Shown here in pieces: positions 51,810-63,862 of a stretch of DNA of 64,000 bases. A program made the translations under genes and the position numbers. Position 1 is the stretch's first letter. Every line of letters begins with the position of its first letter. A model generated the notes under the pieces. It made no database searches and had not been told where the DNA came from. It was given only the letters and a program-made list of their open reading frames with translations. The DNA is from Liolophura sinensis (taxonomy: Eukaryota > Mollusca > Polyplacophora > Chitonida > Chitonidae), in the NCBI RefSeq assembly GCF_032854445.1, contig NC_088307.1, positions 29,294,484 through 29,358,483 on the forward strand, given 5' to 3'.

Positions 51810-54629
51810 ATGCCCGATTACATTCGAGAAAAGACACTCAGAGGAATGAGTAGATTAATGCTGGCCGTCGTGGTTATCTCACTTGGAAATCAACACTGCG
51901 ATGCCGGAAAATCCCTGCTTCCGAGGTAAGTGTTTGTGTTTTAAAGTAAATTCAATGACAATGACACGAAATGTTTTACTTTTTGAAAATTGCTATGAGA
52001 GAAGCCAGCTCATTATAAAGTAGCTGACTTAGCGTATGACACCATAGCAAAGTGTCTCCCAGTCTTCAAATATTGTTTTTGTTTCATTTCATTTAGATTT
52101 TTTACTGTTTTTATGACGCATTTAAATATATATAGCATAAAGCTTGTGTATGTTTTGCGGTTTGTGGAAAAATAGGACACTTGTATAATAATAGGCCTAC
52201 ATGTATATAACTATTTGTCTCGCCTTGTATATTTTGTATTAGCACTTTTCCTTGGTTATTTCGGGGTTCCAATCCACCGGGAAGGTTGAGGTGAAGGATG
52301 CAGAGCGTGTGATCATAACGGAAACTCGGACAGCGGATCAAACGCTGGACGACACCTTGACACTACAAGACTTCAACAGGGTAAACAAGTATTTTGTTGG
52401 TGATATAGCCCCACCAACTTCTGTGTTCAAAACAAATCTCTGCAGTGAATTTTGGTTATGCCGAAATCGACGGAATTCAGAAACGTACTTGGGTATGAAA
52501 GTTTTTTTTCTACGTTTTGGCACACCTTCTGTTTTAAAAGACTACTATAACAGAGAGTTTTATACGTACGTCTTCATAAAACCATAAAAAAAGTTAAGAC
52601 GGTCAGTTTTTCTTCTGTTCAGCTATGATTAAGAGACATTTTCGGAAGAGCACAATATTACTTTGCTTTTCATCCGGTAATGTAGTCCGAAACTGTTGTC
52701 ACTGGAGAAGAACGCTTTCTGTTCAAGAAATGCAAACTTGGCCTACAGATCTAAGATGACCACCAATTGAAAATAAGTAGGCTATATTTATAAGTAAAAT
52801 AAATGTCATAATCTATATATCTTTATCTTTAACCTCTGTCAAAAATACCTCATGCAAGACCACGTGTTAGACAGATACTGTTCATGTCTAATCCAGGATC
52901 TGCAGGCTGTGAAGGACTTAAAGAGAGATCAATGTTTCATTCTACCCCTGGGTACCCCGTACGAGGAGGCTAAGGTTGCTGCCCAGGACAAACATGTAAG
53001 TGGTAACCCCCCTGGGTATCCCATATGGGGAGGTTAAGGCTTCTTCCCAGGACATATATAAGTGGTACCCCCCCCCCCCCTTTCCCAACCCGACAATCCC
53101 GTAAGAGAGGCCCAAGGATACTGCCCAGGACAAATGTGTAAGTGGTACCCCCCCCCCCCCCCCTTGGTATCCCAAAGGAGGAGGCTGAGACGGCTGCCCA
53201 GGACAAACATGTAAGTGGTAACCCCCATGGGTATCCCATAAGAGAAGGCTAAGACTGCTGCCAAGGTCAAACATGTAAGTGGTAACCCACCCAGGTATCC
53301 TATATGAGGAGGTTAAGGCTGCCGCCCTGGACATATATAAGTGGTACCCCGCTCCCCCCCCCCCCCCCCTTCCCCACCCAATCCCGTATGAGAGGCCCAA
53401 GGATACTGCCCAGGACAAATGTGTAAGTGGTAACACCCCTTGGTATCCCAAAGGAGGAGGCTGAAACGGCTGCCCAGGACAAACATGTAAGTGGTAACCC
53501 CCATGGGTATCCCATAAGAGAAGGGCTAAGACTGCTGCCAAGGTCAAACATGTAAGTGGTAACCCACCCAGGTATCCTATGTGAGGAGGTTAAGGCTGCC
53601 GCCCTGGACATATATAAGTGGTACCCCGCCCCCCCCCCCCCCCCTTCCCCACCCAATCCCGTATGAGAGGCGCAAGGATGCTGTTCATGAAAAATATGTA
53701 AGTGGTAACCCACCCAGGTATCCTTTATGAGGATGCTCAGACTGCTGCCCAGGACAAATATGTAAGTGGTAACCCCCTTGAGAATCTCGTATGACAAGAC
53801 TACAAATGCTCCCCAGGATAAATGTGTGAGTCGTGTGAAAAATGAAATCATTCATTGTAGTTTTTGTCGCATCCCAGCTGTGTCTTCTTTTATCATGCTG
53901 ACCGACAAACTTAAACTGGGATCACCAGATACGATTCCAACCCCATACATCGAATCCAGCCACAGCATACTGACAGTATACATGATACCCACCCAGTCAT
54001 GTCTCACACACATTCTGTCCCGGTATACTGACACCAGACATGAGGCCGGATCCAATCACATTATACTGACACCAGACACGAGACCGGTCACAGTACACCT
54101 ATATTGACAACAGTCATGACACTATAATTAGACATTAAAAACGTACGGATACCAGAATCCAGACAGTCCAGCTTTGCTTATCCCTTCTGGGTAGTGCCAA
54201 GGGTTATATTTTATCTAACGCAGATAAGACTTTAGTCTCAGCTTTCCCACTATAGTAAACAAAGGCTCCTTGACTCAGCCTTGAGTCAGAAGACCTCTCA
54301 GATACCTGACTTGGCAATGAACCCACAAGTGAAATAGCCTTGAGGACGGAGACTGATATATCCCAGATATCTGAAACGGTGTTAAGTTGATCCGGCGTTT
54401 GGGCTGAGTTTGTGTTTTGGATACAATCATTATGAAACTTTTGCAGGCAGCCAGTGAGCCAAGTGAGAAGACGTTGACACTGAACAAAGTAAAATCAGGG
54501 GAAACAATTCCTGCTGAGTTCCTGGACCACGCTCTAGGCAGCCATATTGGAAGGTTCTGCTCTGGACTTCCTACCTACTGGCTGCTTGACGCCACACGAC
54601 GTACAAGTAAGATACATTGTCCACCGTAG
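51810..54629 (+). CDS. BRICHOS-like secreted protein gene, locus D (four exons proposed)
   Basis: Exon 1 (51810-51925) includes a signal-like MSRLMLAVVVISLGNQHCDA and ends at GAG/GTAAGT. Exon 2 (52243-52380, 46 codons) follows TATTAG and contains SGFQSTGKVEVKDAERVII and LTLQDFNR. Exon 3 (52906-52995, 30 codons) follows CTGCAG and contains AVKDLKRDQCFILPLGTPYE, then GTAAGT. Exon 4 (54447 on) follows TTGCAG and contains FLDHALGSHIGRFCSGLPTY followed by WL, with the second cysteine, ending at TAG 54627-54629 or at a GTAAG at 54607. Asp plus two Cys and the Cys-x-Gly-x-Pro-Thr-Tyr-Trp ending are BRICHOS-like. Exons 2, 3 and 4 agree in phase. Exon 1 does not join exon 2 in frame by my reading, so a different donor, an extra exon or a defect must be involved. 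Confidence 0.55.
52940..53830 (+). repeat. Minisatellite derived from locus D exon 3 and its splice donor
   Basis: The first unit is the 3' half of exon 3. It runs from GGGTACCCCGTACGAGGAGG through GCTGCCCAGGACAAACAT to GTAAGTGGTAACCCCC. About 13 more units of roughly 60-65 bp follow, each with a version of this exon end and most with GTAAGTGG. Some units carry C-rich tracts of 10-17 bases and ATATATAAGTGGTACCCC instead of the donor. Confidence 0.85.
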
Positions 54630-55194
54630 CTTTTCATCAGTAGAGTAGTGGGAGCCTAGGTGATCCGCTTTTGCCTTCACTATATAGACTTAAAACGTAG
54701 TAAGACATTTGTGAACCTGGTCCATATTCTGCTAATTCAGAGAGATGTGTAAAATGTCTTGGCTCCAATTTAGATACACTCGAATTTTGCTTGAAGGCTT
54801 GAACTTTGTGTGAAATTTCCCCATTCACGTTTTTGCTTCCAGGATCGACCAGCAGAACAACTGCTTGCTTGGTTTGCGTAGTTATAATTGTTGCTAAGAA
54901 CCCCCTCTGATTTGTTTGCACGTGATCCTGTATTACAAGATACACATCTTGTGGAGGATGTACATCGCCGTTATCGTGGTGTCAAGGCCATATAATATTC
55001 AGGGAAACTTTAAGCCTGTGTCTGTCTGTTAATTTATCAGTCATTCAATGTATTTACTAAGGTTTCGAGAAGACACTTGTGTGTTGAAGTTGAACCTCGT
55101 TAAGGAAATAAAAAATTTCACCAATCAATCCATGGATTAATTAATCAGTTAATAACTACCGGCTTATAACGAAAGGGGTAGGGGGAGCTTCGTC
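54630..55194. other. Host non-coding sequence 3' of locus D
   Basis: No coding sequence recognised. Confidence 0.4.
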
Positions 55195-55405
55195 TCCTGG
55201 TGGTCGCTGTGAATTCAAGTCCAGCTTATGCTGGCTACCTCTCCAGCCGTATGTGGGAAGGTCCTACAGCAACCTGCGGATGGTCGTGGGTTTCCACCGG
55301 GCTCTGCCCGGTTTCCTCCCACCATAATGCTGGCCGCCGTCGTATAAGTGAAATATTCTTGAGTACGGCGTAAAAAGCCAATCAAATAAATAAATAAATA
55401 AATCG
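55195..55405 (+). mobile_element. SINE family 1, copy lacking the head
   Basis: GTGAATTCAAGTCCAGCTTA, GGATGGTCGTGGGTTTCCAC, GCCGCCGTCGTATAAGTGAA, AATAAATAAATAAATAA tail. Confidence 0.9.
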
Positions 55406-56030
55406 TCTTCATGTATAAATGTGAAAACAAATCTGTGAAGATATGACTGCTTCATGTATAAATGTGAAAACAAATCTGTAGAGAATTGACTGTTTCGTGT
55501 ATAAATGTGAAAACAAATCTGTGTGGATATATGACTGCTTCATGTATAAATGTGAAAACAAATCTATGGTGATACGAATGCTTCATGTATAAATGTGAAA
55601 ACGAATCTGTGGGGATATAATTACTTCATGTATAAATGTGAAAACAAATCTGTTTGGCTATGACTGCTTCATGTAAAATGTGAAAACAAATCTGTGGTGA
55701 TATGACTGCTACGTGTATAAATGTGAAAACGAATCTGTCGGGAAATGATTGTTTCATGTATAAATGTGAAACCAAATCTGTGTGGCTATGACTGCTTCGT
55801 GTATAAATGTGGAAAAAAATCTGTAGAGAAATGACTGTTTCGTGTATAAATGTGAAAACAAATCTGTAGAGAAATGACTGTTTCGTGTATAAATGTGAAA
55901 ACAAATCTGTAGAGAAATGAATGTGCGGGGTATAAATGTGAAAACAAATCTGTAGAGAAATGAGTGTTTCGTGTATAAATGTGAAACCAAATCTGTGGGA
56001 ATATGGCTGCTTCAAGTGTAAATGACATAT
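55405..56030 (+). repeat. Minisatellite of about 41 bp
   Basis: About 14 units around TGTATAAATGTGAAAACAAA and TCTGTAGAGAAATGACTG with TTTCG. The array begins immediately after the SINE tail. Minus-strand open frames across it are by-products. Confidence 0.92.
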
Positions 56031-56124
56031 GGACTGTAGTATAAGTGTGATACTGTTATTTAATTTGTTGTCAACAAAGTTGGTCTTTGCGTGAGGTCTA
56101 ACTTATGGTGACGATGTTTAGTCA

Positions 56125-56505
56125 TCAAAGTCAGCCTGCCCTCACTGGATAGCGCCTGCCATCAGGGCAGCCTTCACCTCAAGTCAGCTTGCCCTCACCG
56201 CAGCCTACACCTCAGGGCTGCCTATACCTCAAGTCAGCCTGCCCTCACTGGAAAGTGGCTGCTATCTGGGCAGCCTACACCTCAAGTCATTCTGCCCTCA
56301 CTGCAAAGGGCCTGTAATCAGGGCAGCCTACACCTCAAGTCAGCCTGCCCTCACTGCAGCCTACACCTCAGGGCTGCGTACACCTCAAGTCAGCCTACCC
56401 TCACCGTATACATACGGGAAAGGGCCCGCCATCAGGGCAGCCTACACCTCAAGTCAGCCTGCCCTCACTGTATACGTACGGGAAAGGGCCCGCCATCAGG
56501 GCAGG
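56125..56505 (+). repeat. Minisatellite of about 36 bp with compound structure
   Basis: Repeated GCAGCCTACACCTCAAGTCA and GCCTGCCCTCACTG, alternating with GGGCCCGCCATCAGG. Confidence 0.85.
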
Positions 56506-57074
56506 TAATAGTCTTAATCTATATGTACCCGCCCACAGCCAATGTTCGACAGAGCCAAATATTACCCACTAAAATGCCTTCGATGTAATGGATGACACAA
56601 TGAAGCACAAGCATAACATATTATATCGAAATGATCATACTCCTGTCTTGGTCATACTAGTTCAATTAAATTAAAACGCCAGTTACGTCCATTCAGCAAG
56701 GCACTTTGCGGAACGAAGTGGGCATTTAAATCCACTTTGAAACGGCTGCGCAATTTCTGATGTGTTTTAATGAGAATAGGACTTTTAACATGACTTCTGC
56801 GAGTATAAATCCATTTCCAAGTTGAAATGTTGTTGAAATAAACAGACATATAGCCTTCTCCCTCGTCAAAATGACTTTGTGCTGTCATGGCAAGTCAGGT
56901 GTACTTAAATCTCAAAGCAACGTGCCATAAGATACGGAATCAACCTAACAAGACAAGACAGGATGACAACTAGCGATGATTTCATCTGTTATCATGGATG
57001 TAGATTAGAAAGGACAATTTGCCAAGTCAGCCTTTTCTAAGGTTCCAGTCAAGGCTTGCGGATATCAAGTGAAG

Positions 57075-57416
57075 CTGATACTGGCCTCCTCTCTGGCCCT
57101 ACGTGGGAACATCGGTCAGCAACCAGCGGACGGTCGTGGGTTTCCCCCGGGCTCTAAATAAATATAAGTAAATAAATAAGTAAATAAATAAATATCCAGT
57201 TGGTTAACGCGCTAGAGCAGGATAATGACCCAGGAGCCCCTCATCGAGGCGGTCGCTGTGAGTTCAAGTCCAGCTCTTGCTGGCTTCCTCTCCGGACGTA
57301 CCTGGGAATGGGCGTTGGTTTCTTGCGGGCTCTGTCCGGTTTCCTCCCACCAAAATGCTCACCGGCGTCGTATAAGTGAAATATTCTTGAGTACAGAGTA
57401 CAACACCAATTACATT
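57075..57416 (+). mobile_element. SINE family 1, fragment followed by a near-complete copy
   Basis: 57075-57155 is a middle fragment (CGGTCGTGGGTTTCCCCCGG) ending in an AATAAATA tail. 57197-57416 starts CAGTTGGTTAACGCGCTAG and continues to GTATAAGTGAAATATTCTTG with an internal deletion. Confidence 0.85.
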
Positions 57417-57439
57417 AGACGAACGGGATATTGTCTTGA

Positions 57440-57575
57440 ATTTCACAGAGTATTATAGCATCATTACAGAATATATTCTGTCACAAATCATATAATATCA
57501 TCATAACAGAATACATTCTGTCGCAAATGATATAATGTCATCATAACAGAATACATTCTGTCAATACTCAGATAA
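57440..57575 (+). repeat. Three-copy tandem repeat of about 42 bp
   Basis: ACAGAATACATTCTGTC, which is itself palindromic around ACAGAAT...ATTCTGT, recurs three times with ATATAATATCATCATA-like spacers. Confidence 0.8.
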
Positions 57576-58579
57576 CAGAGTTATCGACCTAGATGACAGC
57601 GCGTATTGACAATGGGCGATGCATCTTATTCAGATATTCCATCATATTGTGTGCACTGCCAGTGACAAGGAAAGGTGACGCCATACAGACCACGTGATAA
57701 AACAATCAAAAAGTACACATAATGCAATTAATGATATAGTACATTATGATTTGCACACACAACCTACTAATTGCAATATTTGTACCCATCTTTCTTTCAA
57801 TCGAGTGGTGCAGTCAGAAGAGTTACAGTACGAAGGCCTTCCTAAGTGTCGAGTTTCTGCTTGAGAACATTAATCGGTAAATATCTTCAAAAATATTACA
57901 CGCTGCAAATCAAAAGTTGTACTGAGGTTCCAGAGTGTATACACGGACTCACCCAGGTCACAAATCCCAGTGACAAACTCTTTCTTTTCGGGTTTATGAA
58001 TTTTTTCATCATAGTTCAGACCGAAAACAACATGTTTTGAAAGAAGCCCTACGTAAATGTTGAAAACGTAAAAATAAGAACTAAGTTTGGCTTATTTTGC
58101 CGATATTTACCGATAAATGTCGACATTCAGAAAGTCGACATTTTAGATTGGCTTTCACATTGGAATGCTCCTGGCTGCGCCACTCGATGGACAGATGAGT
58201 CACATGTATTGCAGCTAACAACATCCATCATCCTCTCTAGATTCATCTATCCCTGAATGGCTTGTTATCACATATAAGAATATCTAGACTTCCGCCAGCA
58301 GAAAAATACGTTAAGCCGTGGTTAAATATTTTAAGCCAGAAAACTTAAGCTTTTGGGACAATTTCCCTGCACTTGGATCATTACTTTATATTCAGTGAAC
58401 GACGTTCCGGTATAGGTACTAACCGTGCCTAGGCCTACCGTATGTTACAAAGCATAAATCGTAATCGTTATTATGCTTGATAACGGTGTATGTACATCGC
58501 TCACTGGATAAAAAGAAGTTGCGATCCATGTACTTGTTTTGTTATCCAGCTCAACTTCTAAATGCCATTGAAAGAAGGG
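57576..58579. other. Host non-coding sequence
   Basis: No gene or repeat recognised. Confidence 0.4.
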
Positions 58580-61460
58580 CGTAAAATGTGACTTGGGATG
58601 TGTCATGTCACACTTCACTATCTAACGCTTTCTAAGTCTTTTAAACTGTAACTTGGGATGTGCTATGTCACACTTCACTATCTAACCCTTCTTAAGTCTT
58701 TTAAAATGTGACGTTGGATGTGCTATGTCACACTTCACTATCTAACGCTTTCTAAGTCTTTTAAAATGTGACTTGGGATGTGTCATGTCACACTTCACTA
58801 CCTAACGCTTTCTAAGTCTTTCAAAATGTAACTTGGGATTTGCTATGTCACACTTCACTATCTATCGTTTTTTTAAGTCTATTAAAATGTGACGTTGGAT
58901 GTGCTATGTCACACTTCACTATCTAACGCTTTCTAAGTCTTTTAAAATGTGACTTGGGATGTGCTATGTCACACCTCACTAACGCTTTCTAAGTCTTTTA
59001 AAATGTAACTTGGGATGTGTCATGTCACACTTCACTATCTAACGCTTTCTAAGTCTTTTAAAATGTGACTTGGGATGTGTCATGTCACACTTCACTATCT
59101 AACGTTTTTTTAAGTCTTTTAAAATGTGACGTTGGATGTGCTATGTCACACTTTACTACCTAACGCTTTCTAAGTCTTTTAAAATGTGACGTTGGATGTG
59201 CTATGTCACACTTCACTATCTAACGCTTCCTAAGTCTTTTAAAATGTGACTTGGGATGTGTCATGTCACACTTCACTATCTAACGTTTTTTTAGGTCTTT
59301 TAAAATGTGACGTTGGATGTGCTATGTCACACTTCACTATCTAACGTTTTCTAAGTCTTTTAAAATGTGACTTTGGATGTGTCATGTCACACTTCACTAT
59401 CTAACGCTTTCTAAGTCTTTTAAAATGTGACTTGGGATGTGCTATGGCACACTTCACTATCTAACGCTTCCTAAGTCTTTTAAAATGTGACTTGGGATGT
59501 GTCATGTCACACTTCACTATCTAACGCTTCCTAAGTCTTTTAAAATGTGACTTAGGATGTGCTATGGCACACTTCACTATCTAACGCTTTCTAAGTCTTT
59601 TAAAATGTGACTTTGGATGTGCTATGGCACACTTCACTATCTAACGCTTCCTAAGTCTTTTAAAATGTGACTTGGGATGTGTCATGTCACACTTCACTAT
59701 CTAACGTTTTTTTAGGTCTTTTAAAATGTGACTTTGGATGTGCTATGTCACACTTCACTATCTAACGCTTCCTAAGTCTTTTAAAATGTGACTTGGGATG
59801 TGTCATGTCACACTTCACTATCTAACGTTTTTTTAGGTCTTTTAAACTGTGGCTTGGGATGTGCTATGTCACACTTCACTATCTAACGCTTCCTAAGTCT
59901 TTTAAAATGTGACCTTGGATGTGCTATGTCACACTTCACTATCTAACGCTTTCTAAGTCTTTTAAAATGTGACTTGGGATGTGCTATGTCACACTTCACT
60001 ATCTAACGCTTTCTAAGTCTTTTAAAATGTGACTTTGGATGTGCTATGGCACACTTCACTATCTAACGTTTTCTAAGTCTTTTAAAATGTGACTTTGGAT
60101 GTGTCATGTCACACTTCACTATCTAACGCTTTCTAAGTCTTTTAAAATGTGACTTGGGATGTGCTATGTCACACTTCACTATCTAACGCTTCCTAAGTCT
60201 TTTAAAATGTGACTTGGGATGTGTCATGTCACACTTCACTATCTAACGCTTCCTAAGTCTTTTAAAATGTGACTTAGGATGTGCTATGGCACACTTCACT
60301 ATCTAACGCTTTCTAAGTCTTTTAAAATGTGACTTTGGATGTGCTATGGCACACTTCACTATCTAACGCTTCCTAAGTCTTTTAAAATGTGACTTGGGAT
60401 GTGTCATGTCACACTTCACTATCTAACGTTTTTTTAGGTCTTTTAAAATGTGACTTTGGATGTGCTATGTCACACTTCACTATCTAACGCTTCCTAAGTC
60501 TTTTAAAATGTGACTTGGGATGTGCTATGTCACACTTCACTATCTAACGTTTTTTTAGGTCTTTTAAACTGTGGCTTGGGATGTGCTATGTCACACTTCA
60601 CTATCTAACGCTTCCTAAGTCTTTTAAAATGTGACCTTGGATGTGCTATGTCACACTTCACTATCTAACGCTTTCTAAGTCTTTTAAAATGTGACTTTGG
60701 ATGTGCTATGGCACACTTCACTATCTAACGCTTTCTAAGTCTTTTAAAATGTGACTTTGGATATGCCATGTCACACTTCACTATCTAACGTTTTCTAAGT
60801 CTTTTAAAATGTGACTTTGGATGTGCTATGTCACACTTCACTATCTAACCCTTCTTAAGTCTTTTAAAATAAGACGTTGGATGTGCTATGTCACACTTCA
60901 CTATCTAACGCTTTCTAAGTCTTTTAAAATGTGACTTGAGATGTGTCATGTCACACTTCACTATCTAACGCTTTCTAAGTCTTTTAAAATGTGACGTTGG
61001 ATGTGCTATGTCACACTTCACTAACGCTTTCTAAGTCTTTTAAAATGTGACTTGGGATGTGCTATGTCACACTTCACTATCTAACGCTTTCTAAGTCTTT
61101 TAAAATGTGACGTTGGATGTGCTATGTCACACTTCACTATCTAACGCTCTTTAAGTCTTTTAAAATGTGACTTGGGATGTGCTATGTCACACTTCACTAA
61201 CGCTTCCTAAGTCTTTTAAAATGTGACCTTGGATGTGCTATGTCACACTTCACTATCTATCGTTTTTTTAAGTCTTTTAAAATGTGACGTTGGATGTGCT
61301 ATGTCACACTTCACTATCTAACGTTTTTTTAGGTCTTTCAAAATGTGACTTGGGATGTGCTATGTCACACTTCACTTTCTAACGCTTTCTAAGTCTTTTA
61401 AAATGTGACGTTGGATGTGCTATGTCACACTTCACTTTCTAACGCTTTTTAAGTCTTTCC
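58580..61460 (+). repeat. 60-bp satellite array with a higher-order repeat near 721 bp
   Basis: About 48 units of 60 bp (some 59, 61 or shortened to about 54) built from AAAATGTGACTTGGGATGTG, CTATGTCACACTTCACTATC and TAACGCTTTCTAAGTCTTTT. The rare variant AAACTGTGGCTTGGG recurs at 59844 and 60566. The order of variants around the two sites is the same, giving a higher-order unit of about twelve monomers. Confidence 0.96.
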
Positions 61461-63199
61461 TGCATAATGCCTTACTCGATATCGTAGCTTATCTGCCCGA
61501 ATCAACGTCACAAACGGAATACGGTATTGCCGTCACGTCTTATCGGGAAAATGTTACGGAAACTGCCGAACTGAGATAATGTTATGGAAACCCCGGAATT
61601 GAGATTTTGTTTCCGAATGCTCTTCAGTTAGAGCCATTAAACATTTTGAACCACTATTAAAAACACTTTAAATGCCGCCAGGTAGACATGATGAAACCAA
61701 AAAGCAAGCCTGGCAATAAGCAGCAAGGTAAGGACAATGTCCTACCTAGTAACATTTTGACAGGAGCCAACTGTTTTGTACAGAGCAAAGCTGCTGTGTC
61801 AATAATATTGTGCCCTTTTTAAAACGTAATATGGGTAGTGGCAAAATTTGCCAATCATGTCGCAGTATTTCCAGACTTGTCCTACAACTATACCGTAGAT
61901 GCCATGTCCATGGTTGAAACGATCTTATCATCTGAAGGTTAATTTAATTATCACTAAATAATTTTTTGTCACATGTTTCTAGAAATAAATTTCCGATTTC
62001 AAATGCAACTAATTGTTTCCATAACCAAGTTAATTCACATTTATGTCAAATATTCCTTCTTGATGCTAGATTCAACACAAAGTTTGAGTAAATTTACCAG
62101 CTTGTAAGCTGAAAAAACTGAAGTTAAATGGCACAGGCCTATGTGTTAAGAAAGTACGTCAGATGCAAGCAAGGGTCGCTCCTTGACATCACCCAAGCAT
62201 TAAACTGTCCCCACACTCACCCAGTTACTGCGCGCGACCTGACGTCACAGCAGCCAGACGATAGCGAAGCGATAGCTACGAACGCGGTGACGAAGAGCCA
62301 GTTTCGCTGCGTAAAACTTGTTTTCAGAGTACGGAGATCCACTCTTCAGGTGAAGTGACGTACATTTTCTTTGCTAATTGACGCGCAAAATTTTGGATAC
62401 TTTGATACATATACATTTAGTGATGCTTGATCATTTTTCGGCGCGACGTAACCAGACGGGCACTTACAAATCAGGTCACACAATAACACAGGACGCAGTC
62501 ACAGACTGCACTCATATAAGGCATTTATCTGATATAAATGTAGACAAAACATCTACTGAAGTGTGCCCTATAAATATTTCTTTCGTTCTCATTAGTTAGA
62601 CTGACCATTGGTCTTGTTATTTCTTTGACAACTGTGGAAAATTAAAGCCTTTGAATTCTCCGTTGTAGATCATGACGTCACTCCACGCCCATGAATATAA
62701 ATGAACTGATCTATTCGATGTTTGACCTGGGTTAGCAGGTTTACAAAGTTGGAATGGCATAAGTAGTCATATATTGTATTCTTTTATATTATGTAAGAGA
62801 AAACGGTACATGTTTGTAATATTGCTTACCGAACGTTACCTATGTTGTTTGTTTTAATGTGTTTGTATTAAGATTGTGTAGAACACTGACATAGTGGTTA
62901 TTTCATCAGTTTGAACATGGATGATACGATCATTAATGCTATTTTATTTCTTTCTGTTTTTACAGAACGCGCGCGTATTGAAGAGAATAGAGTGTTTGAT
63001 AAGAAAAAATCTCCGTAGTAGTTGTTAACTTCATTACTTTCCAACAACTATACTTCATTGTTTTCTTCGCCGTGGCGAAGAGACGCCTATTTGCTTTCAC
63101 TACAGAGAAATTTTATTCACCTAAACTAATGTGGTAAATAGCTAGAGGAAGCCGTATTAGCTTAACATCATTCCTTGTAGGCCTATGTAGGCCTAGTCC
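61461..63199. other. Host non-coding sequence
   Basis: No gene recognised. Short open frames at about 62128-62599 show no recognisable domain. CATGACGTCACTCCACGCCC near 62672 contains a CRE-like site followed by an A/T-rich box, and may be regulatory. Confidence 0.4.
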
Positions 63200-63440
63200 G
63201 ACAACCAGATTGGTTTCTGATCGCTGTAAACGAAATCCGACAAGCGCGCTAGTTTTTGATCGCTGCGAATGGAGTCCGATAACCGCGTTGGTTTCTGATG
63301 CCTGTAAAAGGAGTCCGACATCGCAACGGAGTCCAACAACCGCGCTTGTCTTTGATCGCTGTAAAGGGAGTCCGAAAACCGAGCTACTTGTTGATCGTTG
63401 TAAAAAGAGCCCGACAACCGCGCTAGTTTTTGACCGCTGT
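63200..63440 (+). repeat. 39-bp minisatellite
   Basis: About six units with AGTCCGACAACCGCGCTAGT and TTTTGATCGCTGTAAA. The 39-bp period is a multiple of three, which explains open frames on both strands. Confidence 0.88.
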
Positions 63441-63493
63441 TAATGAAGACAGGTGAACACTTTGAGTACGGCGTAGACATCTTGTGTTTTTTC

Positions 63494-63496
<3 letters not shown>

Positions 63497-63547
<51 letters not shown>

Positions 63548-63555
63548 TATATAGA
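63497..63555. repeat. AT dinucleotide microsatellite
   Basis: An uninterrupted TA run of about 45 bp preceded by GTGTGTG and followed by short TA variants. Confidence 0.95.
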
Positions 63556-63593
63556 ATATTACTTTTGTGCATCCCCTTTTTTATGAGTGTTGA

Positions 63594-63862
63594 GGGGCCT
63601 CCATGGCTCAGTTGGTTAGCGCACTAGCGCAGCGTAATGACCCAGGAGTCTGTCACCAATGCGGTCCCTGTGAGTTCAAGTCCAGCTCATGCTGGCTTCC
63701 TCTCCGGCCGTACGTGGGAAGGTCTTGCAGCAACCTGCGGATGGTCGTGGGTTTCCCCCGGGCTGTTCCCGGTTTCCACCCACCATAATGCTGGCCGCAG
63801 TCGTATAAGTGAAATATTTTTGAGTATGGCGTAAAACCTCAATCAAATAAATAAATAAATTG
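63594..63862 (+). mobile_element. SINE family 1, full-length copy
   Basis: GGGGCCTCCATGGCTCAGTT head with tRNA-like boxes, complete body and AATAAATAAATAAATT tail. Confidence 0.93.

Noticed and set aside
52942-53851. Minus-strand ORFs of 61-201 codons
   Set aside because: They come from the exon-derived minisatellite read on the opposite strand.
55626-56028. Minus-strand ORFs with repeating FTFIHET-like peptides
   Set aside because: Translation of the 41-bp minisatellite.
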